From Gemmatimonadota bacterium (GTDB taxonomy: Bacteria; Gemmatimonadota; Gemmatimonadetes; Palauibacterales; Palauibacteraceae): a stretch of DNA of 19,225 bases. Below are positions 1-6,847 of this stretch, piece after piece (positions within the stretch are counted from its first letter, which is position 1; the number at the start of each line of letters is the position of its first letter). The stretch is from assembly GCA_023554435.1 (NCBI GenBank), contig JAMJQV010000204.1, positions 1-19,225 of the forward strand, written 5' to 3'. Position numbers and translations under genes: made by a program. Under the pieces are notes generated by a model, which made no database searches, was not told where the DNA came from, and was given only the letters and a program-made list of their open reading frames with translations.

Positions 1-695
1 CCGTTCAGGGCCTGCAGGTCGTTGGCCGCGTCGCCCAGGTCCTGCACGTGCCAGCCGTACGACGCGAAACGGGCCGCGGCATCGTCCGAGTACGTGAGGT
101 CCGTGGCACCGTCGATCGTGACGCGATTGTCGTCGTAGAAGACGATCAGCTTCCCGAGACGGAGGTGGCCGGCGAGCGAGCCGGCCTCGTGCGAGGCCCC
201 CTCCATGAGGTCCCCGTCGCTCGCGACGACATACGTGAAGTGGTCGACGATGTCGTGCGAGGGGCGATTGTAGACGGCAGCCAGGTGTGCCTCGGCCATC
301 GCCATACCGACGGCCGTCATGATTCCCTGGCCTAGCGGGCCGGTGGTGGTCTCGACGCCCGCCGTCAGCCCGTGCTCGGGGTGTCCCGGCGTTCGACTGT
401 CCCACTGGCGAAAATCTCTGATCTCCTCCAGCGGCAGGTCGTAGCCGCTCAGATGCAGCATGCCGTACAGGAGCATCGAAGCGTGGCCGGCGGAGAGAAC
501 GAAACGATCTCGGTCGAACCACTCGGGATTGCGCGGATTGTAGCGCATCTGCCGACTGAGCACGTATGCGATGGGAGCCAGCGCCATGGGAGCGCCCGGA
601 TGTCCGGAGTTGGCCTGTTGGATTGCGTCGATGGCGAGGGTCCGGATCGTCTGAATGGAGAGCTCTTCGACGGGCATATCCTCGAGTGACGCCAC
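1..695 (-). CDS. tkt: Transketolase, N-terminal part (runs off the left edge)
   Basis: Thiamine-diphosphate enzyme of the non-oxidative pentose phosphate pathway and Calvin cycle; it moves two-carbon ketol units between sugar phosphates in the cytoplasm. Reading the minus strand from GTG 695 gives 231 codons, about one third of the usual ~660 residues. Visible family marks are the substrate-site motif ANSGHPGAPM (His about residue 32), a GHASMLLYGMLH segment, the ETTTGPLGQG loop, and the thiamine-diphosphate motif starting SDGDLMEG (Asp 160) with its Asn about residue 190 in YDDNR. The GTG start is chosen because a GAGGAGG ribosome site lies 8 bases upstream; the ATG at 700 is in another frame and gives a product with no family likeness. 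An in-frame ATG at 677 is the alternative start. The gene diverges from glgB. The C-terminal pyrimidine and third domains lie outside the window. Confidence 0.95.
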   Translation of the reverse strand, partial: MASLEDMPVEELSIQTIRTLAIDAIQQANSGHPGAPMALAPIAYVLSRQMRYNPRNPEWFDRDRFVLSAGHASMLLYGMLHLSGYDLPLEEIRDFRQWDSRTPGHPEHGLTAGVETTTGPLGQGIMTAVGMAMAEAHLAAVYNRPSHDIVDHFTYVVASDGDLMEGASHEAGSLAGHLRLGKLIVFYDDNRVTIDGATDLTYSDDAAARFASYGWHVQDLGDAANDLQALN

Positions 696-703
696 GTCAT
701 GAA

Positions 704-710
704 CCTCCTC
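704..710 (-). promoter_or_regulatory. Ribosome binding site deciding the transketolase start
   Basis: GAGGAGG on the minus strand, 8 bases before GTG 695. It is a near-perfect anti-16S match and supports the GTG over the out-of-frame ATG at 700, which lies only 3 bases from the site. Confidence 0.7.
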
Positions 711-1018
711 GGCCCCGGTTTCGGGTGCGGGGGTATTCATGCCTGTATTCGTTTCTCGCGTATCGGTCTGGGTGCGGGGAGCCCGGTGGCCGGGCGCTCG
801 ACGCCCCCACGATACCACCGGCAAGAGCGGTGCGCACCTCCCCCCTCGGGCTCGTGGCGGGACTCCCGGCGGGAACGACTCGCCGGTAGGTTTCCACCCC
901 ACCACATGCGCCCTTTTGCGGTAACCGGGTAAGCGGTGGACATTGAAGATCGGCGACCGCGCGGCCGGTTCAATCCGGAACCGGTTCAGAGGGCAGCCAG
1001 GCGTCCCGCGGGGGAAGC
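711..1018. other. Gene-free divergent gap between tkt and glgB
   Basis: About 310 bases between two outward-reading genes. Short open frames here overlap one another on both strands, are rich in Arg and Pro, and resemble nothing I know, so I treat them as GC-driven noise. No tRNA-like cloverleaf was seen. An AT-richer patch near 733-765 is the most plausible place for a tkt promoter. Weak -35/-10-like hexamers around 916-944 could serve glgB but match the consensus poorly. The one clear structure is the repeat at 965-988. Confidence 0.5.
965..988. repeat. Operator-like direct and inverted repeat upstream of glgB
   Basis: The 8-base word CCGGTTCA occurs at 965-972 and again at 981-988, exactly 16 bases apart. 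The same stretch forms a 7-bp inverted repeat (CCGGTTC 965-971 with GAACCGG 978-984), and 978-987 is a perfect 10-base palindrome, GAACCGGTTC. It ends 30 bases before the glgB start, where a repressor site or leader hairpin could act. Function is inferred from position and symmetry only. Confidence 0.4.
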
Positions 1019-2950
1019 GTGACCGACGCGAAACGTACAGGCACGATTCGGCATGACGTGACCCTGCTGACCTCGGAGGACCTCTACTGGTTCAACGAGG
1101 GAAGGCACTACCGGCTATGGAAGAAGCTGGGCAGCCATGTGCTGGATCCGGGGGACGGACCGGGCGTCCTGTTCGGGGTGTGGGCGCCTGCGGCCAGCGC
1201 AGTCCAGGTCGTCGGTGATTTCAACGGTTGGAAAGGGGCCGAGCACCCGCTGGCGGCGCGCGAAGATTCGGGAATCTGGGAGGGGTTCGTCCCCGGCCTT
1301 CGCGTCGGGGCGAAGTACAAGTACCGGATTCGGGGTGGAGATGGGCGGTGGCATGAGAAGGCCGACCCGCTGGCCCGCGCGACCGAGCTTCCACCGGCGA
1401 CGGCCTCGGTCGTCTGGGAAGACGACTACGAATGGGGCGACGGGGAGTGGGTCGAGTCCCGCGGCGAGCACAACGCGCTGGATCGGCCGATCGCGATCTA
1501 CGAGGTCCATCTCGGATCCTGGATGCGCCCCCCCGACGGCAGATTCAATTCCTATCGTGACACGGCCGAGCGCCTGGCGGCTCACGTCGAGACGACCGGA
1601 TTCACCCACGTCGAGTTGATGCCGGTCACCGAGCACCCGTTTTTCGGTTCGTGGGGCTACCAGACCACCGGGTACTTCGCCCCGACCTCGCGCTACGGAT
1701 CGCCAGCGGATCTCAAGTACCTGGTGGACTACCTGCACCGCCAGGGGATAGGAGTGATCTTCGACTGGGTGCCGAGCCATTTCCCGGGCGATGCTCACGG
1801 CCTGGCGACGTTCGACGGAACGCACCTGTACGAGCACGAGGATCCGAAGATCGGCTTTCACCCCGACTGGAGCAGCTGGATCTTCAACTACGGGCGACAC
1901 GAGGTCAGGAGCTTCCTGATCAGCAGCGGCCTGTTCTGGATGGAGGAGTTCCACGCGGACGGTCTGCGGGTGGATGCCGTGGCCTCGATGTTGTACCGGG
2001 ACTATTCGCGGGAAGAGGGGGAGTGGATCCCAAACGTATTCGGGGGTCGCGAGAACCTGGAGGCGATCGAGTTCCTCAAGGAGTTGAACCGGGAGGTCTA
2101 CCGCAGCTTCCCGGGCACCCAGACGTACGCCGAGGAGTCGACCGCCTGGCCCGGGGTCTCCCGCCCGGTGGACGTGGGGGGGCTGGGGTTCGGGTTCAAG
2201 TGGGACATGGGGTGGATGAACGACACGCTGCGCTACATGGCGCTGGACCCGATCCACCGTCAGTGGCACCACCACCACCTCACGTTTCGACAGGTGTACG
2301 CGTTCTCCGAGAACTTCGTGCTCCCGTTCTCGCACGACGAGGTCGTGCATGGGAAGGGGTCCATGTGGGGGCAGATGGCTGGAGACGAGTGGCAGAAGTT
2401 CGCCAATCTCAGGGTCCTCTACGGGTGCATGTACGGTCAGCCCGGGAAGAAGCTGATGTTCATGGGCGCCGAGCTGGCGCAGCGGGCGGAGTGGGACCAC
2501 GAGTGGGAGTTGGAGTGGGGGCGGCTGGCCGATCCGATGCACGCCGGAGTGCTTCGCTGGGTGGCCGACCTGAATCGGCTGTACCGCGAAGAGCCGGCGA
2601 TGCACGAACTCGACTGCGACGGTGCGGGCTTCGAGTGGATAGCTCCCGACGACCATCTCCAGAACGTGCTCAGCTTCCTGCGGCGGCGGAGAGACGGGTC
2701 AGGCCCGATACTGGTCGTGTGCAATTTCTCGCCTACGCCCAGGCCGGGCTACCGGGTCGGCGTGCCGGTCGGAGGGCGCTGGCACGAGAGGCTGAACAGC
2801 GACGCGGTCACCTACGGGGGCTCCGGTGTGGGCAATCTGGGAGCGGTCGTGGCGGAAGATCGCCCATTCCACGGCCGGGAGTGGTCACTGGACCTCACCC
2901 TGCCACCTCTTTCCGTCGTCTTTTTCCAGGCTGAGGAAACCGGTCCTTGA
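1019..2950 (+). CDS. glgB: 1,4-alpha-glucan branching enzyme, GH13 family
   Basis: Cuts alpha-1,4 glucan chains and reattaches them as alpha-1,6 branches during glycogen synthesis. The 643 residues carry an N-terminal carbohydrate-binding module 48 (about residues 45-120, VWAPAASAVQVVGDFNGW) and a GH13 barrel. The four GH13 regions are visible: DWVPSHF (249-255), GLRVDAVASM with nucleophile Asp 319, AEEST with acid/base Glu 372, and FSHDE with Asp 440. The Asp-to-Glu spacing (53) and Glu-to-Asp spacing (68) equal those of the E. coli enzyme. A C-terminal beta domain follows. The length matches the shorter GlgB class that lacks the extra N-terminal module of the ~730-residue enzymes. The start is GTG at 1019 after a purine-rich GGGGGAA. 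The stop overlaps the TTG start of the GH57 gene, so the two are probably co-translated. Confidence 0.96.
   Translation: MTDAKRTGTIRHDVTLLTSEDLYWFNEGRHYRLWKKLGSHVLDPGDGPGVLFGVWAPAASAVQVVGDFNGWKGAEHPLAAREDSGIWEGFVPGLRVGAKYKYRIRGGDGRWHEKADPLARATELPPATASVVWEDDYEWGDGEWVESRGEHNALDRPIAIYEVHLGSWMRPPDGRFNSYRDTAERLAAHVETTGFTHVELMPVTEHPFFGSWGYQTTGYFAPTSRYGSPADLKYLVDYLHRQGIGVIFDWVPSHFPGDAHGLATFDGTHLYEHEDPKIGFHPDWSSWIFNYGRHEVRSFLISSGLFWMEEFHADGLRVDAVASMLYRDYSREEGEWIPNVFGGRENLEAIEFLKELNREVYRSFPGTQTYAEESTAWPGVSRPVDVGGLGFGFKWDMGWMNDTLRYMALDPIHRQWHHHHLTFRQVYAFSENFVLPFSHDEVVHGKGSMWGQMAGDEWQKFANLRVLYGCMYGQPGKKLMFMGAELAQRAEWDHEWELEWGRLADPMHAGVLRWVADLNRLYREEPAMHELDCDGAGFEWIAPDDHLQNVLSFLRRRRDGSGPILVVCNFSPTPRPGYRVGVPVGGRWHERLNSDAVTYGGSGVGNLGAVVAEDRPFHGREWSLDLTLPPLSVVFFQAEETGP
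2933..2939 (+). promoter_or_regulatory. Ribosome binding site for the GH57 TTG start
   Basis: GAGGAAA lies inside the end of glgB, 7 bases before TTG 2947. It supports a non-ATG start overlapping the glgB stop in the string TTGA. Confidence 0.55.
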
Positions 2951-5016
2951 GCGAGACCCACGTCTGCATCCACGCCCATTTCTACCAGCCGCCGAGAGAG
3001 AATCCCTGGCTCGAGGAAGTGGAGCCGGAGCCATCCGCCGCCCCGTATCGCGATTGGAACGAGCGAATCACGGCCGAGTGCTACGCTCCGAACGGTGCGG
3101 CCCGGGTGACCGACTCGAACGGCAGAATCAGGGCGATCCGAAACAACTACGCATCCATCAGCTTCAATTTCGGGCCGACGCTCCTCGGCTGGATGGAGCT
3201 GAACGCCCCCGCGACGTATGGCGCCATCCTCGAAGCGGACGCCGAGAGCATGGAGCGGTTCGAGGGGCATGGGTCGGCGTTGGCCCAGCCGTACAACCAT
3301 ATGATCATGCCTCTCGCGAATGCCCGCGATCGACGCACCCAGGTGGCGTGGGGGATCGCCGATTTCAGGCAACGGTTCGGGCGAGACCCGGAGGGAATGT
3401 GGCTGCCGGAGACGGCGGTCGACCTGGATACCCTGGAGGCTCTCGCCGAGGGTGGGATCCGGTTTACCGTCCTCGCTCCTCACCAGGCTGCGCGCGTGCG
3501 CTCGCCGGGAGGCGAGTGGCACGACGTGGGACCCGAAGGGCCTGATACGGCGGTCTCCTATCGCCAGGTTCTGCCGTCCGGGAGGGTCATGTCGCTGTTC
3601 TTCTACGACGGCCCGACGTCGCGTGCGGTCGCGTTCGAGAAGCTCCTGGATGACGGCGAGACGCTGGCTGCCCGCTTGATGGGGATCGCGCGCTCCAGGG
3701 ACGAGGCGGGGGGTGGCCTCGTCCACATCGCCACGGATGGCGAGACCTACGGGCATCACCACGGGCACGGGGACATGGCGCTGGCGGTTGCGCTCGGTCG
3801 AATCGAGCGCGAGCCCGGAGTTCGCCTGAGCAATTACGCCCTCTACCTGGCCGCACACCCGCCCGAGCACGAGGTCCAGATCTTGGAGGCCACGGCGTGG
3901 AGTTGCGCGCACGGCGTGGAGCGGTGGCGATCGGACTGCGGTTGTTCCACGGGTGGAGAGGCCGACTGGAACCAGGCGTGGCGAGTGCCCCTGCGGGATT
4001 CTCTTGACGGTCTATCCAGCGAACTGGCCCGCGTATTCGAGGAGAAGGCCGAGGGGGTCCTCGCGGATCCCTGGAAGGCTCGCGACGCATACATCGAGGT
4101 CGTCCTCGGTTCGGATGCCGAAAGGACTGCTTTCCTGGACGCGTGGTGCATCGGGGACGGCGACCAGGCTCGGGCACTGGCGCTCCGCCTCCTGGAAATG
4201 CAGCGCTGCGCCATGCTCATGTTCACCAGCTGCGGCTGGTTCTTCAATGACCTCGCCGGAATCGAGACACGGCAGATCCTTCTCTACGCGGCGCGCGCAC
4301 TCGACCTGGCGGACTCCGTCGAGGCCGGCGATGTTCGCGACGACTTCATGGAAAGACTCTCTGAGGCTGAGGGTAACGGACCGGAAGCGCGGAATGGGCG
4401 GGAGCTGTTTCTCGACGAGAGCCGCGCGGCCCGCGTTTCGGCGCCGGATATCGCGGCCGATTGGGTTGCCCGCCAGGTGTTGGCGGTCCCGGGGCGGGAA
4501 TACGTGGTCTGGAGCGCCGAGGGGCGCTGGGCGGCGGCGTCGACCCCGGAGGCCCGGTCCGTGGCCGGCGAGATCCGGGTCACCGACCGGAGGACCGCTT
4601 CGAACAGCGACCTGAAAGGCAGGGCCCTGGCCCGGGCTCCGGACCTTTTGCGCATCGAGATTCGGTCGGAGTCGAACGGGCCTGGAGAAACGGCTCGCTC
4701 CTGGACCATGGAACGTGCCGATCTTCATCCGGACACCCGATCCGAGATCGAGGAAGCGGACGAGAAGCGCGGTGAACGGGATGCGGCGATCGGGGCGATC
4801 TGGGCCGCGATCGAGACTCTCGCCGGTGCGGGCGTGGAGGGCCGCGAAGACTCTCTGGGGGAGCTGGACGCTCTTCTGGCGCGGGCCGAGCTCGATGAAC
4901 TGGAGCTTCCGCTCTGGGCGCTGCAGAATGCGTGGTGGCGCCTGACGCGAGGCAGGGAAGGGTCGCTGGATGAGGGTGAAGCAAGCGTGGCTGTCCGGCT
5001 GGGTTTCGCTCCCTGA
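2947..5016 (+). CDS. GH57-family glycoside hydrolase-like protein (DUF3536-type), substrate unknown
   Basis: A 689-residue member of the GH57 family, retaining enzymes that act on alpha-glucans and related sugars. The first residues, CIHAHFYQPPRENPW, carry the GH57 histidine signature. GMWLPETAVD holds the likely nucleophile Glu 155, and IATDGETYGHHH holds the likely acid/base Asp 264. The segment RDWNERITAECY and the long C-terminal half with FTSCGWFFNDL are what I recall from GH57 proteins that carry a DUF3536 region; that label is from memory. The stretch from about residue 510 to the end is weakly conserved, rich in Glu and Arg, and may be an accessory domain. TTG 2947 is chosen for its ribosome site and because it puts the His signature at the very N-terminus. 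Coupling to glgB suggests a role in glycogen or maltodextrin metabolism, which is inference. No signal peptide is seen, so it is probably cytoplasmic. Confidence 0.88.
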   Translation: MSETHVCIHAHFYQPPRENPWLEEVEPEPSAAPYRDWNERITAECYAPNGAARVTDSNGRIRAIRNNYASISFNFGPTLLGWMELNAPATYGAILEADAESMERFEGHGSALAQPYNHMIMPLANARDRRTQVAWGIADFRQRFGRDPEGMWLPETAVDLDTLEALAEGGIRFTVLAPHQAARVRSPGGEWHDVGPEGPDTAVSYRQVLPSGRVMSLFFYDGPTSRAVAFEKLLDDGETLAARLMGIARSRDEAGGGLVHIATDGETYGHHHGHGDMALAVALGRIEREPGVRLSNYALYLAAHPPEHEVQILEATAWSCAHGVERWRSDCGCSTGGEADWNQAWRVPLRDSLDGLSSELARVFEEKAEGVLADPWKARDAYIEVVLGSDAERTAFLDAWCIGDGDQARALALRLLEMQRCAMLMFTSCGWFFNDLAGIETRQILLYAARALDLADSVEAGDVRDDFMERLSEAEGNGPEARNGRELFLDESRAARVSAPDIAADWVARQVLAVPGREYVVWSAEGRWAAASTPEARSVAGEIRVTDRRTASNSDLKGRALARAPDLLRIEIRSESNGPGETARSWTMERADLHPDTRSEIEEADEKRGERDAAIGAIWAAIETLAGAGVEGREDSLGELDALLARAELDELELPLWALQNAWWRLTRGREGSLDEGEASVAVRLGFAP

Positions 5017-5040
5017 CCGTCACCGGGACTCGTACGAATG

Positions 5041-5484
5041 CTACTCCTCGTCGCGGCTTCCTCTACGGAACAGGATGCGATTGGTGGCGTCCATTACGGC
5101 GGCCGCCGCCGCTGCCACGTGCGTGGTCCGGACGGGAACCGCCCCTATGTAACGTGTACCCTCGCTGTCCTCGTCGCGGAGAGCGACGAGGATGACGTCG
5201 GCGTCAAACGCGTGCATCAGCTTGACTCCCACGAATCGGAAGGGTGGCGTCTTCGTGACTTCGCGGATCGCCTCGAGGGTCGCGAGCGCGGCCAGGCGGA
5301 TCTCGATGGTTTCCGTGCCGATCCCCTCCGCTTCTGCCACGTGCGAACGGTCTTCGAAGCTCAGTTCGACACGGACGCGCACCCGCGAACCCGGCTGACG
5401 CTCGGCATCGGCCGCGACGAACCGAACCCTCTTCTCAGGGCCGGCTTCGGGCTGCTGCTGGCCTGACGCGTCCTGTGCGCTCAA
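5041..5484 (-). CDS. Conserved-looking hypothetical protein, 147 residues
   Basis: I do not recognise this family. TTG 5484 has AAGGAG 5 bases upstream, and the frame closes with TAG at 5041-5043. The product has a polar N-terminal tail (residues 1-30), then an alternating pattern that looks like a small alpha/beta domain: a strand RVRVRVELSF (34-43), a helix IRLAALATLEAIREV (62-76), a strand pair FRFVGVKLMHAFDADVILVALR (about 82-103, with Asp-Ala-Asp), a strand RYIGAVPV (111-118), and an Ala-rich helix ending MDATNRILF. No membrane segment, cysteine or signal peptide is present. It stands alone on the minus strand, tail to tail with the GH57 gene (24 bases apart) and head to head with rsmE. 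The opposite-strand open frame is Arg/His-rich and less protein-like. The minus-strand frame stays open far upstream, antisense to rsmE and mutS2, so the start rests on the ribosome site. Confidence 0.7.
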   Translation of the reverse strand: MSAQDASGQQQPEAGPEKRVRFVAADAERQPGSRVRVRVELSFEDRSHVAEAEGIGTETIEIRLAALATLEAIREVTKTPPFRFVGVKLMHAFDADVILVALRDEDSEGTRYIGAVPVRTTHVAAAAAAVMDATNRILFRRGSRDEE

Positions 5485-5489
5485 CGATA

Positions 5490-5495
5490 CTCCTT
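5490..5495 (-). promoter_or_regulatory. Ribosome binding site of the 147-residue gene
   Basis: AAGGAG on the minus strand, 5 bases before TTG 5484. It is the main evidence for placing the start here, since the frame stays open for another two kilobases upstream. Confidence 0.6.
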
Positions 5496-5520
5496 GCAGT
5501 GCACGTAACGGGGTCCGCTC

Positions 5521-5549
5521 CGAACCACCTGCCCCGGCGACGAACCACC
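5521..5549. repeat. 9-base direct repeat with a 20-base period in a divergent gap
   Basis: CGAACCACC occurs at 5521-5529 and 5541-5549, one copy every 20 bases, close to two helical turns. It lies in the 177-base gap between the divergent 147-residue gene and rsmE. The arrangement suits a protein bound to one face of the DNA, but chance cannot be excluded in such GC-rich sequence. Confidence 0.35.
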
Positions 5550-5555
5550 GGGGCA
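5530..5555. promoter_or_regulatory. 8-bp inverted repeat in the divergent gap before rsmE
   Basis: TGCCCCGG at 5530-5537 is the exact reverse complement of CCGGGGCA at 5548-5555, with a 10-base loop that holds most of the second CGAACCACC copy. No T-run follows on either strand, and both neighbouring genes start rather than end here, so a terminator is unlikely. An operator or a leader hairpin of either transcript is more likely. Confidence 0.4.
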
Positions 5556-5661
5556 CCATACCGCGCAAGGCGGCCCTACGCCATACGCGCGCCCGATGTC
5601 CGCCTTCGTGTGGATCCTGGTCGGGCTGGCGACGACCTCGGCGCAGGATCAGATTGCTCGC

Positions 5662-6480
5662 ATGACTCATGCCGAAACAAGGGCCCGGGGGCCGACGTTC
5701 TACGTACCCGGGATTTCGGGCCGGACCGCCGGCGAGGTGCTGGCCCTGGGCGACGACGAGTCGCGCCATGTCCGGGCGCTCCGCCTCGAGCAGGGGGCGC
5801 GCATCAAGCTGACCGATGGGGCGGGATCCTTGTGGGAAGGCCGGTTGGCCGAGGGAGGCCGCTCGGCGACCTGCGTTCTCGAGTCGGTGTTGAGTCCTGC
5901 CGCGGCCCTTCCGGTGGAACTGGCGTTCGGGGTCGGGAACAAGGCACACGTGATGTGGCTGGTCGAGAAAGCTACTGAGATGGGCGTCGGCCGCCTGGTG
6001 CCACTCGAGTCTGAGCGGACGCGTTCCGTATCGGATGCCGGCCGGTCGCCGGCCTTCTGGAACAAGGCCGAAAGAAGGGCCATCTCGGCCTTGAAACAGA
6101 GTGGCGGCGCGTGGCTTCCGGAAATGGAGCCCCCTCGCTCCCTCGTTGACTACGCCGAGCCGGCTGCAGGGTCGGCCGGCAGCGGCGCCAGCGGCACGAC
6201 GCTTCGGGTTCGACTCGACGGCGCTGGCGATCGACTCAGAAAGGTCATCGATCCGTGGGGCGGGACGGATCGCCTTGGATTGCTGGTTGGTCCCGAGGGT
6301 GGGTGGAGCGAGGGCGAAATCTCGCTCCTGGATGATGCCGGGTTTCGGCCAGCCAGCCTGGGCCCCCTGGTGCTCCGATTTGAAACGGCGGCCGTCGCGG
6401 GCCTGGCGGTCGTCGCACAGCAGGTTCTCGATCGTGCTGGAACGGGAGACCGTCCATCTTCGAGGGACACGGGAGGGTAG
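5662..6480 (+). CDS. rsmE: 16S rRNA (uracil-1498-N3)-methyltransferase
   Basis: SPOUT-class enzyme that uses S-adenosylmethionine to methylate N3 of U1498 in the decoding region of 16S rRNA. From ATG 5662 the product is 272 residues, slightly longer than the usual ~245. The N-terminal PUA-like part has the typical FYVPG and ESRHVRALRLEQG stretches. The catalytic knot shows EKATEMGVGRLVPLESER, then VGPEGGWSEGEI and SLGPLVLRFETAAVAGLAVV, the family's cofactor-binding end. An in-frame ATG at 5596 would add 22 residues resembling a membrane leader, which makes no sense for a cytoplasmic rRNA enzyme; homologues begin near residue 12 of the shorter form. Neither ATG has a good ribosome site, so the start is moderately sure. 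A low-complexity Ala/Gly/Ser insert sits around residues 168-182. It heads the run rsmE, HIT, mutS2. Confidence 0.9.
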   Translation: MTHAETRARGPTFYVPGISGRTAGEVLALGDDESRHVRALRLEQGARIKLTDGAGSLWEGRLAEGGRSATCVLESVLSPAAALPVELAFGVGNKAHVMWLVEKATEMGVGRLVPLESERTRSVSDAGRSPAFWNKAERRAISALKQSGGAWLPEMEPPRSLVDYAEPAAGSAGSGASGTTLRVRLDGAGDRLRKVIDPWGGTDRLGLLVGPEGGWSEGEISLLDDAGFRPASLGPLVLRFETAAVAGLAVVAQQVLDRAGTGDRPSSRDTGG

Positions 6481-6483
6481 CTC

Positions 6484-6834
6484 ATGGTCAGCGATGATTG
6501 TCTGTTCTGCAGGATCGTTCGTGGTGAGATCCCGGCGGACGTGGTGGCCGAGGGCGAATCGTGGCTGGCGTTCCGCGATATACAGCCCCAGGCTCCGGTT
6601 CACGTCCTCGTCATTCCGCGGCGGCACGTGGAGAGTGTGGATTCGCTCGCGCCGGAAGATGCTGATCTGTCGGGAGATCTGCTTCTGGCTGCAGCCGAAG
6701 TCGCTCGCGTGGAAGGGATCGCGGAGTCCGGCTACCGCGCCGTGACCAACGTGGGGGAGAGGGCCGGACAGAGCGTGTTTCACCTTCACGTACACGTCCT
6801 TGGGGGGAGGCGAATGCGGTGGCCTCCCGGCTGA
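6484..6834 (+). CDS. HIT-family (HINT-like) purine nucleotide hydrolase
   Basis: Small cytoplasmic nucleotide hydrolase of the histidine triad superfamily; HINT relatives hydrolyse adenosine phosphoramidates and similar AMP conjugates. The 116-residue length is typical. CLFCRIVRGEIPA (Cys 6, Cys 9) is the standard HINT opening, HVLVIPRRHV the middle strand, and HLHVHVLGG (His 100, 102, 104) the catalytic triad motif, followed by the family ending RMRWPPG. ATG 6484 starts 3 bases after the rsmE stop, with GGAGGG about 7 bases upstream, so it is co-transcribed with rsmE. The physiological substrate cannot be read from sequence. Confidence 0.93.
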   Translation: MVSDDCLFCRIVRGEIPADVVAEGESWLAFRDIQPQAPVHVLVIPRRHVESVDSLAPEDADLSGDLLLAAAEVARVEGIAESGYRAVTNVGERAGQSVFHLHVHVLGGRRMRWPPG

Positions 6835-6837
6835 TTC

Positions 6838-6841
6838 GGAG
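6838..6841 (+). promoter_or_regulatory. Ribosome binding site fixing the mutS2 TTG start
   Basis: GGAG lies 6 bases before TTG 6848, just after the HIT stop at 6832-6834. A longer frame beginning with GTG or ATG inside the HIT gene near 6800 would add 16 Gly-rich residues unlike MutS2 and has no comparable site. Confidence 0.5.
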
Positions 6842-6847
6842 CGAGCG

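Noticed and set aside
699..973. Several short open frames on both strands in the tkt-glgB gap
   Set aside because: They overlap one another in different frames, lack ribosome sites and give Arg/Pro-rich products; noise from GC-rich sequence.
1115..2656. 513-codon minus-strand open frame inside glgB
   Set aside because: It mirrors glgB codon positions and has no ribosome site or domain; all four GH13 motifs are on the plus strand.
5017..5040. Bidirectional terminator between the convergent GH57 and 147-residue genes
   Set aside because: The 24 bases contain no stable inverted repeat and no T-run on either strand.
5038..5466. 142-codon plus-strand frame opposite the 147-residue gene
   Set aside because: Its product is rich in Arg, His and Gly without a folded-domain pattern, whereas the minus-strand product has alternating strands and helices plus a good ribosome site.
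5596..5661. 22-residue leader on RsmE resembling a signal peptide
   Set aside because: RsmE is a cytoplasmic rRNA enzyme; the upstream ATG has no ribosome site, and ATG 5662 gives a normal N-terminus.
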